From contig OX359246.1 in the NCBI GenBank assembly GCA_947179485.1, positions 7,564,001 to 7,628,000 of the forward strand: a stretch of DNA of 64,000 nucleotides, read 5' to 3'. This DNA is from Allacma fusca. Taxonomy: Eukaryota > Arthropoda > Collembola > Symphypleona > Sminthuridae. Of the stretch, positions 11,166-22,600 are shown piece after piece; the stretch's first letter is position 1; every line of letters begins with the position of its first letter. The position numbers and the translations under genes are program-made. The notes beneath the pieces were generated by a model. The model searched no databases. It worked only from the letters and a program-made list of their open reading frames with translations, and was not told the origin of the DNA.

Positions 11166-12475
11166 GCTTGGCTATATAGTGAAAGAGTAAACTACATACT
11201 GTAGTGGCTTGCTATATAGTGAAATGAGTGCGCCAAGCTTTAAATTAACAGATCCCTCAGAAAAGTGGCCAGTAATATAGAGATATCGAGAACAAAAATC
11301 GACGGAAGTGGTCCACTAGTTTTTGAGTTATCGTGGGAAAGGACGTACAGACAGACATTGATCATCTTAATAGGGGCGTTTATGTCGCCCCTAAAAACTG
11401 AGCCAGACCCATGATCAGGTCTGACTCAAAACGCGGACCAGTTGCAAGAAATATGGATTGGAAGTTTGTACAAACTTCTGCGCTCCAAACGTATAAAACT
11501 TATATGCACATTTATAAGTTTAACTCCATAAGAACTACTGAATGCGTGTAAGAGTTAGCTTCAAATTTAAGTCCAGGCAAACTTTAAACGTTGGAGGGAC
11601 TCATTCCGCACGGAATAGCTAAAACGTATAGAGCCAGTTTATAATTTGTAAACGTGAGGCAAAGTGAAGTAGCTTTCACGTGACCAGCAAAATTGACGTC
11701 ATTTTGATGTTATAAGTTACATAGGTTCTACAAGTATTTGCGCGGCATTTTTGTACAAACTCCTTATTACACAATATACTGGCATCCCTACTTGTAATCG
11801 CTGTCAGTTAAAATCCTTTCAGTGAATATGGTATTACCGTTGATTACGAAATCGCCTGAATGGAAAGCAAAAATCATAAAATATTAGAGGCGTGAAATAG
11901 TAAAAGCACCAAAGCCTGCTTGCGGGATATTTAAACTACCCTTTTAAAATGTGAACATGAAAAGTTGACACTTTGTTTGACTTTCGGGGAAATTCGTGGT
12001 AAACAAACTTTCACGTTTGCAAATGTTTCATACTACACGCAAAATGAAGCACAAAATTGAAAGAAGGTTGCAAAACCTTTATTGAACCTTATTCTGCTAA
12101 ACGTATTTTGCCAATACCACATTTATTTCATAAAATTGTTTAACGTCGTTTTATTTTATACCCAATGGAACTGATTAAATCCACTGTATTAATGCACTGG
12201 TCAAAATGGAATCATTTTGGTGACTATTTAATCTTTACCTTCGTGTTAATTCTGTGATGCACGATTGCATGACATCGTTCTAGTTTGTACCAAATGAAAC
12301 AATACGAAGCATGAATTGTCTCAAATGTAATTGTTTCATAAAGCAATCATCTCTTTAACCACTGCAAACTTGTTCTCCTTATATCACTGATCTTCGTTGT
12401 CATAACCTCAAATTTTAGGACTTACCGAGACCGTACGTTAATTTGATGCTGTTGTTATCTTTAAATTAAGAAATA
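11166..12475. other. Intergenic DNA with a DR-3-like tail
   Basis: About 11300-11400 carries GGACGTACAGACAGACA and TAGGGGCGTTTATGTCGCCCCTA, the kind of end seen in DR-3. The remainder shows no gene. Confidence 0.4.
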
Positions 12476-12760
12476 ATGGAGCTGGCAGAAACTATCAAGT
12501 TCGTGTCCCACTGTGACAATTATAAATTTATAGACAAATCTAAATTGTATAACAGTCAATTTGAACAGGTGGAATGATCTGCTTGGTAGTATCACAATAA
12601 CAAACATTTAAAGCAATCATACGGTTTCTACAGATCCCGTCAGATTTTAAGATTTTTAGCATGTACGTCAAGCGTGTCGGAGTGTCATTTGTACTCGGTC
12701 ACGTGCTGGCATCAGTAATTTCCTTGGATATATATAGACTATTAAGACTAATGATGATCT
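12476..12760 (+). pseudogene. Decayed 5' part of an ionotropic receptor gene
   Basis: From an ATG at 12476 the sequence parallels the first 90 or so codons of the intact receptor at 31372: MEL, then HCDNYKFIDK, then SQFEQVEW. A TGA stop then interrupts at the tryptophan-rich WYAW position of the intact gene. Weak similarity continues through the segment equivalent to MYVMSTRVPLVLHYLVAS of the intact gene. The rest of the gene is missing on this strand. Confidence 0.75.
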
Positions 12761-13149
12761 CTGATTAAAAATATGTAAAGTAGTGTTGTTACTATATAAT
12801 TAAATGCATAAAATGAATTAATACTAACAACCGTTTATGATGGGTAAGATCCTAGTAAAATAAAATAGCTCTTGATGGGCTTGATTGATTGAAGATTCGT
12901 TATGGAAATATACACATATTCCGTAATTAGGCCCAATAAGCCAGACAACATTTTGCGTGGAAATAAAATTTACGACTCGGAGACATTTGCAATTTGAATT
13001 TCACCAAAGGTAAACAAGTGAAAACAGATGTAGTCCATCACTTTAACATTAATTATAACATACCGTTTGACGTTGCTGAAAGCACGGGGAAATAAACAAA
13101 ACGTCGCAGTTTGAACATATCCAATAGTTTCTTGTGTGATCCGTAAGCA

Positions 13150-13825
13150 GTTTACGAAATTTTATATTTTCCACATCTAAATAGTACATCTTACGCTTGC
13201 ATACCTACATCATCTGGTTGTAAATATTGTAATCATTTGCTGACTGATGTGATTCGAAATGTACTAACAAGACTCGTACGAAATCACTGTACTCTCTGAA
13301 ACTTGCAAATCTTGGGTAGCATGTACGGAACCATTCCTTTGCTTTCGGGTCAGTCATTTACCGGATTTATCGGATCACCATGCTCATGCATTCTAGGCTT
13401 GTTGTAGTCCTAGGAATGACAAAAATGTGCTTTTATTGTACTGCATGGTGTGGTAAATGTATCCCATTGTTATCTTTGTAGTAGTTTGAGTCCGGTTCTG
13501 TAGTAAATTACTTAAAATGTCAACATTTTTGCACAAATCAGGAATGATTTGTGAACAAACTGAATTGGCTCTTACGCATTCCGCACTCATCTTTTTGGTT
13601 TTGCTGTACTTCAAAGCAGACATAGTTGCGCACTGCGATTTATTTACAAACAAACTAATATCTGCGCAGAAATAGCAGCGATTGTAAAGGTTAGCCAAAC
13701 CCACAATAGTTTGCCATCTATGACATCTATACAAATTATTTAAAAGAGACATTGCTCGTGCCTATGACAGTATACAAACCCCGCCTTGACATGGTTTGTC
13801 ACGTAGTAAAATTCTTAAAAAATTT
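13150..13825 (-). pseudogene. Decayed 3' part of an ionotropic receptor gene, inverted
   Basis: On the minus strand from about 13825: YYVT-like, KAGFIYCH-like and the first membrane segment (WLTFTIAAISAQILV in one frame), then, after loss of the pore and second membrane segment, IPDLCKNVD and YNKSTFLSF. These align with IHDLCKNAD and YKKKALFDI of the gene at 31372. Further along, LQPDD is still visible near 13215. Frameshifts and the missing pore region mark it as dead. It points opposite to the 5' fragment at 12476, so the two are not one simple gene. Confidence 0.75.
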
Positions 13826-13829
13826 TTTA

Positions 13830-14690
13830 AACCACTATGTAATTAATTAGACCTATTGATTTTTCGTAAACTTAACAATAAAATTTTCTAAAACTGTATG
13901 GATTCGATTATATCAAAATGCTCCGGAAAAAACGCTGATCGACCAACAACAGTGTACATGTTTCTTTTAACATCACCAATACGCTAAAAATGCCCAAAAT
14001 ACCCGGGAACTGCCAGACTAGAGCATCTTAAGTGCAATTTCAGGTGGGTAGGCATTCATAAAACACATGACATTTTCATTTGAGTAACCCTGGTTATACT
14101 TATGTACATCATAGGGCAAATCTCAATAGTCCAGTTTATGCGTATGTATAAGTGATTAAATATGGAGTGAATATATCATATCGACAACATACATACAGAT
14201 GCGCTATGATGGAGGGATTACTTTTTGGGGAATTTTGTTGAAGGATGCAAAAATATGTACGTAAAAACTTGAATTTCATTGAAATAGCGAAAATCAAAAT
14301 TTCATCGACTTTCAAAAACTCAAAATCCTTATGGGATTTAACATTAACTTTTTTTGAAAAGACAGGTGGTATCGTTTTAAATTTTGAAACTTTGGTGACG
14401 TGTCCTAGGAGAACGGGGCAAAATGCACTCGAGTTACATGAGTTTTGAAATATACTAGGTGAGTACTAAAACATGTGCTATGCTTTGTTTGAATCGGCTT
14501 GTACCATCCCAAAACGTTACCTTGTTAGGGATACGAAATCGGATAAGCAAATTCAGGAAAGTGAACATCCCATGCTCACTCTTCCAATGCTATTCGTAAA
14601 TTAACATGTTCGACAGGGTAATCTGCAATGTGCCCACTGATGCCCTGAGCAGTGTCCCATAACTTTGGTTGTGGGACCCCCTAAAATACA
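13830..14690. other. Intergenic DNA, nothing recognised
   Basis: AT-rich. Short open frames start on non-ATG or isolated codons and show no domain. Confidence 0.4.
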
Positions 14691-16676
14691 TACATACATA
14701 CGTCATTCATTAAGTTAACTATGGCTTCCAGCCTTAAAGTACAACAGCCAAACTAATAAGAGTAACCCAACAGTATTTTATTCCAAGTCTAGCGCAGATT
14801 TTTAAAAAATACATTTTACGTTCTGTTCTATATTTCCGTGCTTATTCTGCAGATTTACATTATCACAGGATTGTGTCACCTCGCTTTTGTATCCCTTACG
14901 TTGGGCTCATCAGTTTCGGAGAAATCAAGGACGGAGACTTTAAAAAATTCGATTGCTCAAGATACCGCGGACATGTCACACATCGTGTTGCTCGGTGGGG
15001 ACAATGGCCTGTCGTTTCTGGGCTGTACGTTCGTCAAGACTTGGATGAACAATAATCATTATTAATGTATACTGTAATTTATTAATATAATAATTGACTA
15101 AATTGACTGAGATGTCATCGTTGAAAGGAATTCAAAACTACTTAAAAGGTTGGACCTCTTGATTTTGATCAACGTAATGGTTGAAATCGCTATCCAAGTT
15201 TTCCAGAAATTTGCGTGTATTTTTGTTGGTGTTTAAGTTTTTACCGGTGTTTCGTAGCTTTGCACGCATTTGTTAAAATAGTATCTATAATAATTCATCC
15301 GCACAATAAAAGCAATATTAACTTTTAGAATTTATCTGAAATTTTTATCAATCGTGTCATATTATTTCTGCACAATGGTAATACATCACAATGTGAGGGG
15401 TATGAAAAATCAGCAGTAGTAATAACTGCACATTTTCTAATCCTCGGTTTGGGTTGTCACCCAAGAAACCTGGCAATCAAAATCTGATCAGCAGTTATTA
15501 ATATTTTCGGTACCGTTTTTAAAAGAAGCTAATTTTCGGTCATAAATTCTGTGAATAACAGTAGAAATAGTACGCGCGGTTTCACATTATGAATTTCTTT
15601 GAAATTGTATTGTGTCACAAAATCTATACAAATGGATACACAGAGCAAGCATACACATTCCTGTCGTAGAAGAAAAGCTGTTCATTAGCCCTGATTACTT
15701 TTACTTTGGTTCCTTGGCGTCCCTTTCGTTACACACCTTTGATATCTAGTCAAGGCAAGATTAAACACATAATAGCTAACTGACTCTGACTCACAACAAA
15801 GGGTTACCCATCACTATATCTTTTCCATTGGTAATTTCAAGACGCATGATTAAGTAATTACTCATAAATGTTTCTCAATTCTACGTAAGAACATCAATGC
15901 CACCGAAGAAACGACAGATAATTCGTAAACTCTTCGAGGAAAAGTTGCAAAAGTTCTCATATACTCACAAAAAACAATTTTTTAATTTATATAAAATTAT
16001 TTAAATTTAGCAAATTTTAAGGAATATTTCCCTATTTCCACGAATTATATAAATAATAAGGAATATGTTATGGAGCACGCCACCAGGATATTTTACAATT
16101 GAGCTTTTAATTCTCATGCATCTTTTAAATATAATCGTTTGGACACAAGTTTGCTAGAATTTGAATGGGCTTTCCAGAAAGATGTCTCTTCCATTTTTCC
16201 AAATTTGGGCATAGCAAGTAATAATGATTAATAGCAGTCTCTGGAGCGACGGTGAGGAATGCGCGAAGACGATGAAATTTTATTCTTGTCAATTTCTGTT
16301 GAATATTTGAGTTTTTTCCAAACGCATCGGCAATTGGTCCCATGATAATAAATATTATGCCTTTAAAATTAACAAACCTTGTGGTCAGCCGTATAGACAT
16401 GAGATTTTAAAATATGGCAAGATTTCGTGATAAAGGTAAATTTCCAAACGTTTCTTCATTCTGGTCGTGTGACCTTTCTACACCACATATACTCCACAAT
16501 AATATGCAAAAATCCAGCAGAATTTTTTATCCTGTCCATCCTAATGTAATTTAATTATATTTCCTTTTGAAACTCATGCCAATTCCTTACCACATCGTTT
16601 TTCTTAAAGAGTGTTTTTCTGTGGGATTTGAGATACTCTCTTGGAGAGAAAGTCAACTGCATTTTCATGCAAATTA

Positions 16677-16990
16677 AATAAATCGGAATAAATGGACAGA
16701 TTCTAAATTCATCTTAAAAGAGCCAATGCCATTGTTAACCACATTCATAAGACGAAATGGAAACATCGGATTAAATGGGCAGATTCTAAATTCATCTTAA
16801 AAGAGCCAATGCCATTTTTAACCATATTCAGAAGACGAAATTGAAACATCGGATTAAATGGTCAGATTCTAAATTCGCCTTAAAAGAGCCAATGCCATTT
16901 TTAACCATATTCAGAAGACGAAATTGAAACATCGGAATAAATGGTCAGATTCTAAATTCATCTTAAAAGAGCCAATGCCATTTTTGAGAG
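16677..16990 (+). repeat. Tandem repeat, four units of 83 bp
   Basis: The anchor AGATTCTAAATTC starts at 16698, 16781, 16864 and 16947, an exact 83-bp spacing. Each unit continues with TTAAAAGAGCCAATGCCAT and ends with a GACGAAAT(T/G)GAAACATCGG segment. Units differ by a few substitutions. Comparable positions of other DR-1 copies lack the array, so it expanded locally. Confidence 0.9.
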
Positions 16991-17565
16991 AAGTAAAAGA
17001 AGCATTAATAATTCAACAAAGTAAACTTGCTTTGATGAACGTCATAAGGGTTACATACTAAGTGATGCTTGGAAACCAATTATCCCAAAACTTAATCTGA
17101 TTTTGTGATAATAATCATATATTACAATTTAAAAATAGTTGATATAAATTAATAATTTGATTTTTTGTAAAAGAATAGAAAATAATGCAAATGTAAAAGA
17201 AAGGATAGCTGTAATAGTTTAAGGAATTATTTGTAGATAGCCCGAAGATGAGCACAGTTGTTGTTCAAAGGCTTGCTATTTATAATAAAAATGGATTCCA
17301 CAGAAACCAATATAAGTGTGAAAAAAAATCATGCAAATTATTTTGCAGACTTTTCAAAATTTCCATCATAGAACCAGGTCATCATTGTGATAATGATCGT
17401 CCAGAACGTAAAGCTAAGTCTGGTTTGACCTGGATTTAAAATTTTTCATTTTGTTTTTCAACCGAACGTCTTCCCCGAATATATTTTTAAGCTGGGTTAT
17501 AGGGCAATTTTGAATATGCGCACGACAAAGATCAGCGAGCAAGTCTTAGGAAATTCATCTTTAGG

Positions 17566-18280
17566 ATCGAAAACGGGGTTTTTAAAGCGAAGCGCTTTTG
17601 TAAAATTCCTCGTTTTTGATTTTGTCCTACGAAAGGCTCCCGCACGGGCGATTTACAACGATCGGACCAACAGTAAACGACATGTTGGGTCTTGAACTAT
17701 GACATAACGTCTTTACTTTTTCAATTTTGCGAAATTTCATGAAATTTCGAAAATTCCCGAATTTCGAAAATTGATTTGACCGCACAAACGAATTCGTTGA
17801 TCACTAAAGTCGTGGAAAATACGTTTCCCGCCCAAAATTTCGTGAAATTTGAAAAAAAACAAACTTCCGTAAAAATCTGATTAAATCACGGAAAATGGTC
17901 GCTGTTCGATGGTCACTGCGGCCGTGTAAAATACATTACCTATCCCGGAAGTCAAAATTTCATAAAATTTTGAAAAATACACTTGCAAGAAATTCCAATT
18001 TGACTTCACAAATGATTTCGGTTCTCACTACGGCCATGAAAAATAATTTTCACAACGTTTTGTTTAATTTCAATTATCCCCTTTTCCTGGCAATCCATCC
18101 GCCTGATGTAATTACGTATAAAAATACTGAGCTTTGTTGTCTGCTTCAGAATGCATGCCATACACAGATCCTCAGACAAAATCAGCCAATCAGTACGTTG
18201 ACTATCAGCTAATCTTACTTGACGCTTGACACGAGCGCTTCCCTTCAATTGCTATCAATTCATCGACTGCAGTTCGGGAT
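17566..18280. repeat. Copy-specific insertion inside DR-1
   Basis: In DR-1 copy e the segment ending TTTAGGATCGAA (62805-62818) runs almost directly into the GACGAGTCTAATATG block. Here about 700 bp intervene. The insert starts near AAGCGAAGCGCTTTT and ends near GAGCGCTTCCC, giving short inverted GAAGCGC-type ends. It contains runs of CGAAATTTCATGAAATTTCG. Exact borders and duplication were not resolved. Confidence 0.45.
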
Positions 18281-19523
18281 TTTTGAAATTGCCGTTTTTC
18301 CTTGGACGAGTCTAATATGGCATCTTTCAAAGTCTAAAATTCTTCGCGTGGGAACCCAAAATTTAGGAAATAATGGTACAAAAAAATGTAAGGCAAATGT
18401 TCTATGCACTGATTTACATCAATTCATAAACCTTTACCTCGCAATTTGACGACAAGTTTTTATTTCAGAAGATGATATTAGACTCAAAAGAATCCCTTAA
18501 AAATTTGCATCAGCCACAAAAATTTGTTTGATATTTTATTTGTGGGAATATTTTTCGGAACGAACGTTCAAACACAAGTACCAAAATCTGAAATTCGGCT
18601 ATTTCATAATCTATGGCCCTGAAGATTAAATTTTCCAACGTTGCCCTTTGTTCTTACGAATTATGCCCACAATTTTCAGGTAGACTTGATTAATAGCTCT
18701 TTCGTAAGACAATACAATTTCGTACAACTCTCTACTAAATACTGTTTTGAAAAACATTTTTAATTTGAGTCAGTAAACTAAAACCTTTGTTAGTACCACA
18801 TTTTTTCAAAACTTATAACCGTCACGTTTTATTCTCGTACGTTATACATTGTTACCTTTCTCAACGCAGCAATAATCGGATCAACTCTTCTGGGAATGGA
18901 ATTTCGTCAAAAATTTGGCATTCTGCAGAATACTTTGCAACAAAATCAAACTGCTGAACAAGACTAATGACTTGGTTAATTTTAAGAAACCCGAAATTGA
19001 ATTGTTTTTTAATTTGTCAAAATATAAGGAAAAGAAAGTCTGGATTCGACAATGGATAGAGAATTAGCTTTCTGGTAGGGTCCTCAACAGCTACTGATCA
19101 TACAATTCAAAAACTATAAGCAAGAAAAAATGGCTAGAGAGACAAAATTGAGCTTCCAGTACAATCTGGGGTCACACCCAAAAGTACACACAAAGTAAGA
19201 CAAACTCCATGAGATTCGGTCACTGGTGTTAGTAAACACTCAAGTGCACCTTTACATTATCTCTAAGGTACTTCATAACAGGAACATAAACAACAACACT
19301 ATAGGCCATATCATTGGGATATTCCAGCATTATTGGACAACTGAAGAGTGTCTTCTGGATGAACCAATATGGTGACTGGCTTCACTAAAATGTATATAAT
19401 CTACTTCAATGTTACTGATTTCGCAGGAGAATAAACACACTTAATTTGGGGAAATGCTGTATAGACTAGAGTATAGCATAAAAGTCGCTACACCGCCCTT
19501 CATTGTCGTACTAGTCGTATACT

Positions 19524-20674
19524 CAGGGTTGGCCAATTGAAAATGCCATGGCATTTTGGGCATTTTGCCTGCCGAAAATGCCCGGGCATTTTGGGCATTT
19601 TCAATTCATGGCATTTTCGGCATTTTTGGCATAATCCGCGTAGGGCAGGCATTTTGGGCATATTCAATCATTTCTTGGGATACTTCTGCCTGGCCCCTTT
19701 CTATTATTTTTTCAGCGAGGTAAATTTGGATACATTTTTTGTTCGAATCAATGCAAATTTCTTTACAAATGCATACCTAAAATTTCAATATTGTAGCGTG
19801 TCGCGTGTCTTGATTCACTATACTAACATTTGTATTATCATTATATTAAATCTCATTCCATTTTCTTAATTTTCACTTGAGATTTAATCAGGATACCTCT
19901 AATCAATGAAAATATTCAGCTTCATTGGTCAGACATCGGTGAAAATAAAATGTTGTGTAATTACTTTCATAACAAGCAGTTGGATTATACCATGAAGTGG
20001 CGTGCTCGCATGCAAGTTTAAAAGCCCAAGTGGAGGTAAAATGGGAATTATCCAAATTTATTACCAAAACGGGTATTGCTCTGGACATCGATGTGACCAA
20101 AGAAATCGATTTAAGCTCACAAGAATCAGCGTTGGTGAAATAATTCCCAACAAAGCCAGAACCGAGTTCATCAAAACAAATTAGACATGATTATCATGTG
20201 TATGAAATATCACTGCATTCCCTGAATTGGAAAAAAATATTTTAGATGACGAAAGTTATAGTTTTACTTTTCACGAGTTCGAAGGTGAGTTGATGTTGAG
20301 GATATTGTTGAATTAGATTAACATTGCACAGGGGAAGAAACGATGTAGGAATACTAATAGTTTACAAATTGCGAAGCTTTAGATTAATTCATTCTGTAAA
20401 ATGTATATTTTTAAATGAAGTTTGACATTTAAAACAATCTGGTCTGTAAAAAAGAGCGGTGCGGTAAATAATGATTATTTACAAAAAAAATCTAAAATGC
20501 CCAAAATGCCTGCCGAAAATGCCCAAAATGCCGGGCATTTTGAAAGTAGGGCATTTTCGGCATTTTCAGGGCATTTTTGGCATTTTCAGGGCATTTTTGG
20601 CATTTTTGGCATTTTCAGGGCATTTTTAAGCGGGCAGGCATAAAACCGAGGGCATTTTCATTTGGCCAACCCTG
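19524..20674. mobile_element. Motif-array element 5 (GGGCATTTT family)
   Basis: A perfect 8-bp duplication CGTATACT (19516-19523 and 20675-20682) flanks inverted ends that match at 23 of 24 positions, beginning CAGGGTTGGCCAA. About 130 bp at the left and 170 bp at the right are almost entirely GGGCATTTT, GGCATTTT and their complements AAAATGCCC. The core (about 19660-20490) is AT-rich without a transposase. Ends and duplication size are typical of hAT elements. Confidence 0.92.
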
Positions 20675-20710
20675 CGTATACTACAACTATTTATATACTG
20701 ACATACAATT

Positions 20711-21567
20711 CAGAGCTTATGTTGGGGACAAAATTCTTGTCCCGTCCCCGTCCCGTCCCGTCCCGATATTTTTTCAAAACCTTTGTCCCCAGTCCCGTCC
20801 CGACAATCGGGACACGGTGACAAAAACCATGTCCCCGTCCCGTCCCCAAAAAATTATAAAAACGTTGTCCCCGGTCCCGTCCCGAAAGTCGGGACATCGG
20901 GACAAAAAACTTGTCCCCGTCCCGTCCCCAAAATTTTAAAAAACGTTGTCCCCGGTCCCGTCCCCAAAATTAAAAAAAAATATTGTCCCCGGTCCCGAAA
21001 ATCGTGGCATGTGAACAAAATTCCTGTACCGTCCCGATAATTACTGAAAACAGTTGTCGACATTCTCATACCGAAAATCGGAACATGAGGAAAATTTCGT
21101 ACAAAAAATATTTGTACCAAAACCATAAAAAACACATACATAGAATCGTGGCTCCAAGATTCTTCCTTAACTTTTTGAGGAACAAGCCTCATTTTCTACA
21201 ACCTAAAATCGAATGTCTTACATTCGGTGAAATAGTGTTCACAGAATAGTTTACTCATGAGCATTAAAGCTGAAACGTTATCTTTGTTCTGCTATGCTTG
21301 CTAGTCCCGTCCCGTTATACACACAACCAAAAAGCGTGTCCCGTCCCGAATATAATGGGGACAATTGTTTTTGTCCCCGTCCTGTCCCGAATATAGTGGG
21401 GTCAATTTGTTTTGTCCCCGTCCCGTCCCTGATATAATGGGGACATTTTTTTTGTCCCCGTCCCGTCCCGAATACGACATGGGGACAATTATTTTGTCCC
21501 CGGGGACGTCCCGTCCCGGTCCGCCGAGTGTCCCGACGTCCCGTCCCCGTCCCCGGCAGAAGCTCTG
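20711..21567. mobile_element. Motif-array element 6 (GTCCCGTCCC family)
   Basis: A perfect 8-bp duplication ATACAATT (20703-20710 and 21568-21575) flanks inverted ends beginning CAGAGCTT(A/C)TG. Most of the element is a stuttering array of GTCCCCGTCCCGTCCC separated by short A-rich spacers. All C-rich runs lie on the plus strand in both arms. Overlapping open frames in several registers are artefacts of the array. It lies only 36 bp from element 5, both inside DR-1 copy b. Confidence 0.92.
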
Positions 21568-21575
21568 ATACAATT

Positions 21576-22600
21576 ATATCCAGGTTTTTCACAGAGTGCC
21601 CTTTGAGTTGTCAAAAGCAACTGATAGCCTTGCTACATCAAGCTAATTACTAGCTCTTTGTAGACTCTTTTCGAAATATTTCGGCTCATTCCAACATGAA
21701 CAGGGCCAGAGGGTTCCTTTCCAGCAACAAATGTAAACTACCAGAACACTCACCTTGCCCTTCGCAATATCAGGTAAACTTTTCCTGATGCAAGGTTGGA
21801 CCTCTTGATTTAGTTGAATGCAGATGTTGACGCTTTTGTTGTTCAAGGTTTCCAGAAATTTGCGGTAATTTTTGTTGTTGTTGTTTTAGTTTTTCCCGTT
21901 GTTTCGTTGATACGCACGTATTTGTTAAAATAATGTCTATAATTCCTACACCCAATAAATAAGCAAATATTTATTTTTATAATTTTAAAAATGCGCATTC
22001 GCAGTGTTTATGTACCATTTTTTATAAACCACAGCATATTGCTTCTGGATAAATTGTATTACTTGTGTAATACATAATAAAAAATATATAATTACATATA
22101 AATTGTCACGCGTATCAAAAATCAGCGGTAGTAATAACTGCACATTTTCAAATCCTCATTATGCGTTTCCACCCAAGAATACTGGTATTCTAAATCTAAG
22201 GACCAGACACCAGATATTATTATTTTCAGCACCGTTTTAAAGGAATGAGTTTCTGGTCATAAATTATTTCGAGAAAAGTAAAAATAGTAAATGCGAGCAG
22301 ACTCATTGCGTAGTAAAACAGATCTAATATATGGATACGCAGAGCAAGCATAGATACACATTCCTGCCGCAATCAAATGAAATCTAAAAAAGCCTGGCAC
22401 AAGCAAAAGTAGTATGGTAATAAATATTATTCCTTCAAAATTTTTAAACTTTTTGGTCAGCCGTCTAGACGGAAGATTTTAAAATATAACTAGATTTAGG
22501 GAAAAAGTTGTGTTAGCGACTAGAATGAAGTTTTTCTAGATATTATTTTGAAAATTAAAATTTAGAATATATTTGTTTCGAGCCCCTATACTCCACAGTA
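21576..22600 (+). repeat. DR-1 copy b, second run of blocks A to F
   Basis: After the two inserted elements the DR-1 sequence resumes with block A (GGGCCAGAGGGTTCCTTTCC at 21702) and continues with the GGACCTCTTGATTTAG segment (21799). The AATCAGCGGTAGTAATAACTG segment (22121) and GTCAGCCGTCTAGACGG follow. Blocks B to F also occur at 14690-16440, so the same segment appears twice in direct orientation around blocks G to L. Confidence 0.65.

Larger units (their letters stand above)
14690..19523 (+). repeat. Dispersed repeat DR-1, copy b, blocks B to L
   Basis: Successive blocks match other copies in the same order. They include GGGCTGTACGTTCGTCAAGA at 15020 (cf. 28710), AATCAGCAGTAGTAATAACTG at 15405 (cf. 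29110 and 22130), CGAACGTCTTCCCCG-H at 17460-17560, GACGAGTCTAATATG at 18305 (cf. 48795 and 62865), CTCTCAACGCAGCAA at 18858 (cf. 49490 and 63255), and AACACTCAAGTGCACC at 19238. No substantial coding frame. It contains the 83-bp tandem repeat and an insertion at about 17566-18280. Confidence 0.7.

Noticed and set aside
16125-16400. 91-codon minus-strand frame in DR-1
   Set aside because: Equivalent positions in the other DR-1 copies do not keep the frame open, so it is not conserved as coding.
16677-16990. CRISPR-like regular repeats
   Set aside because: Units are contiguous 83-bp tandem copies with no unique spacers, and the genome is eukaryotic.
20691-21592. Several overlapping frames rich in Pro, Val, Arg or Gly, Thr
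   Set aside because: They are translations of the GTCCC array in different registers, on both strands, and not genes.
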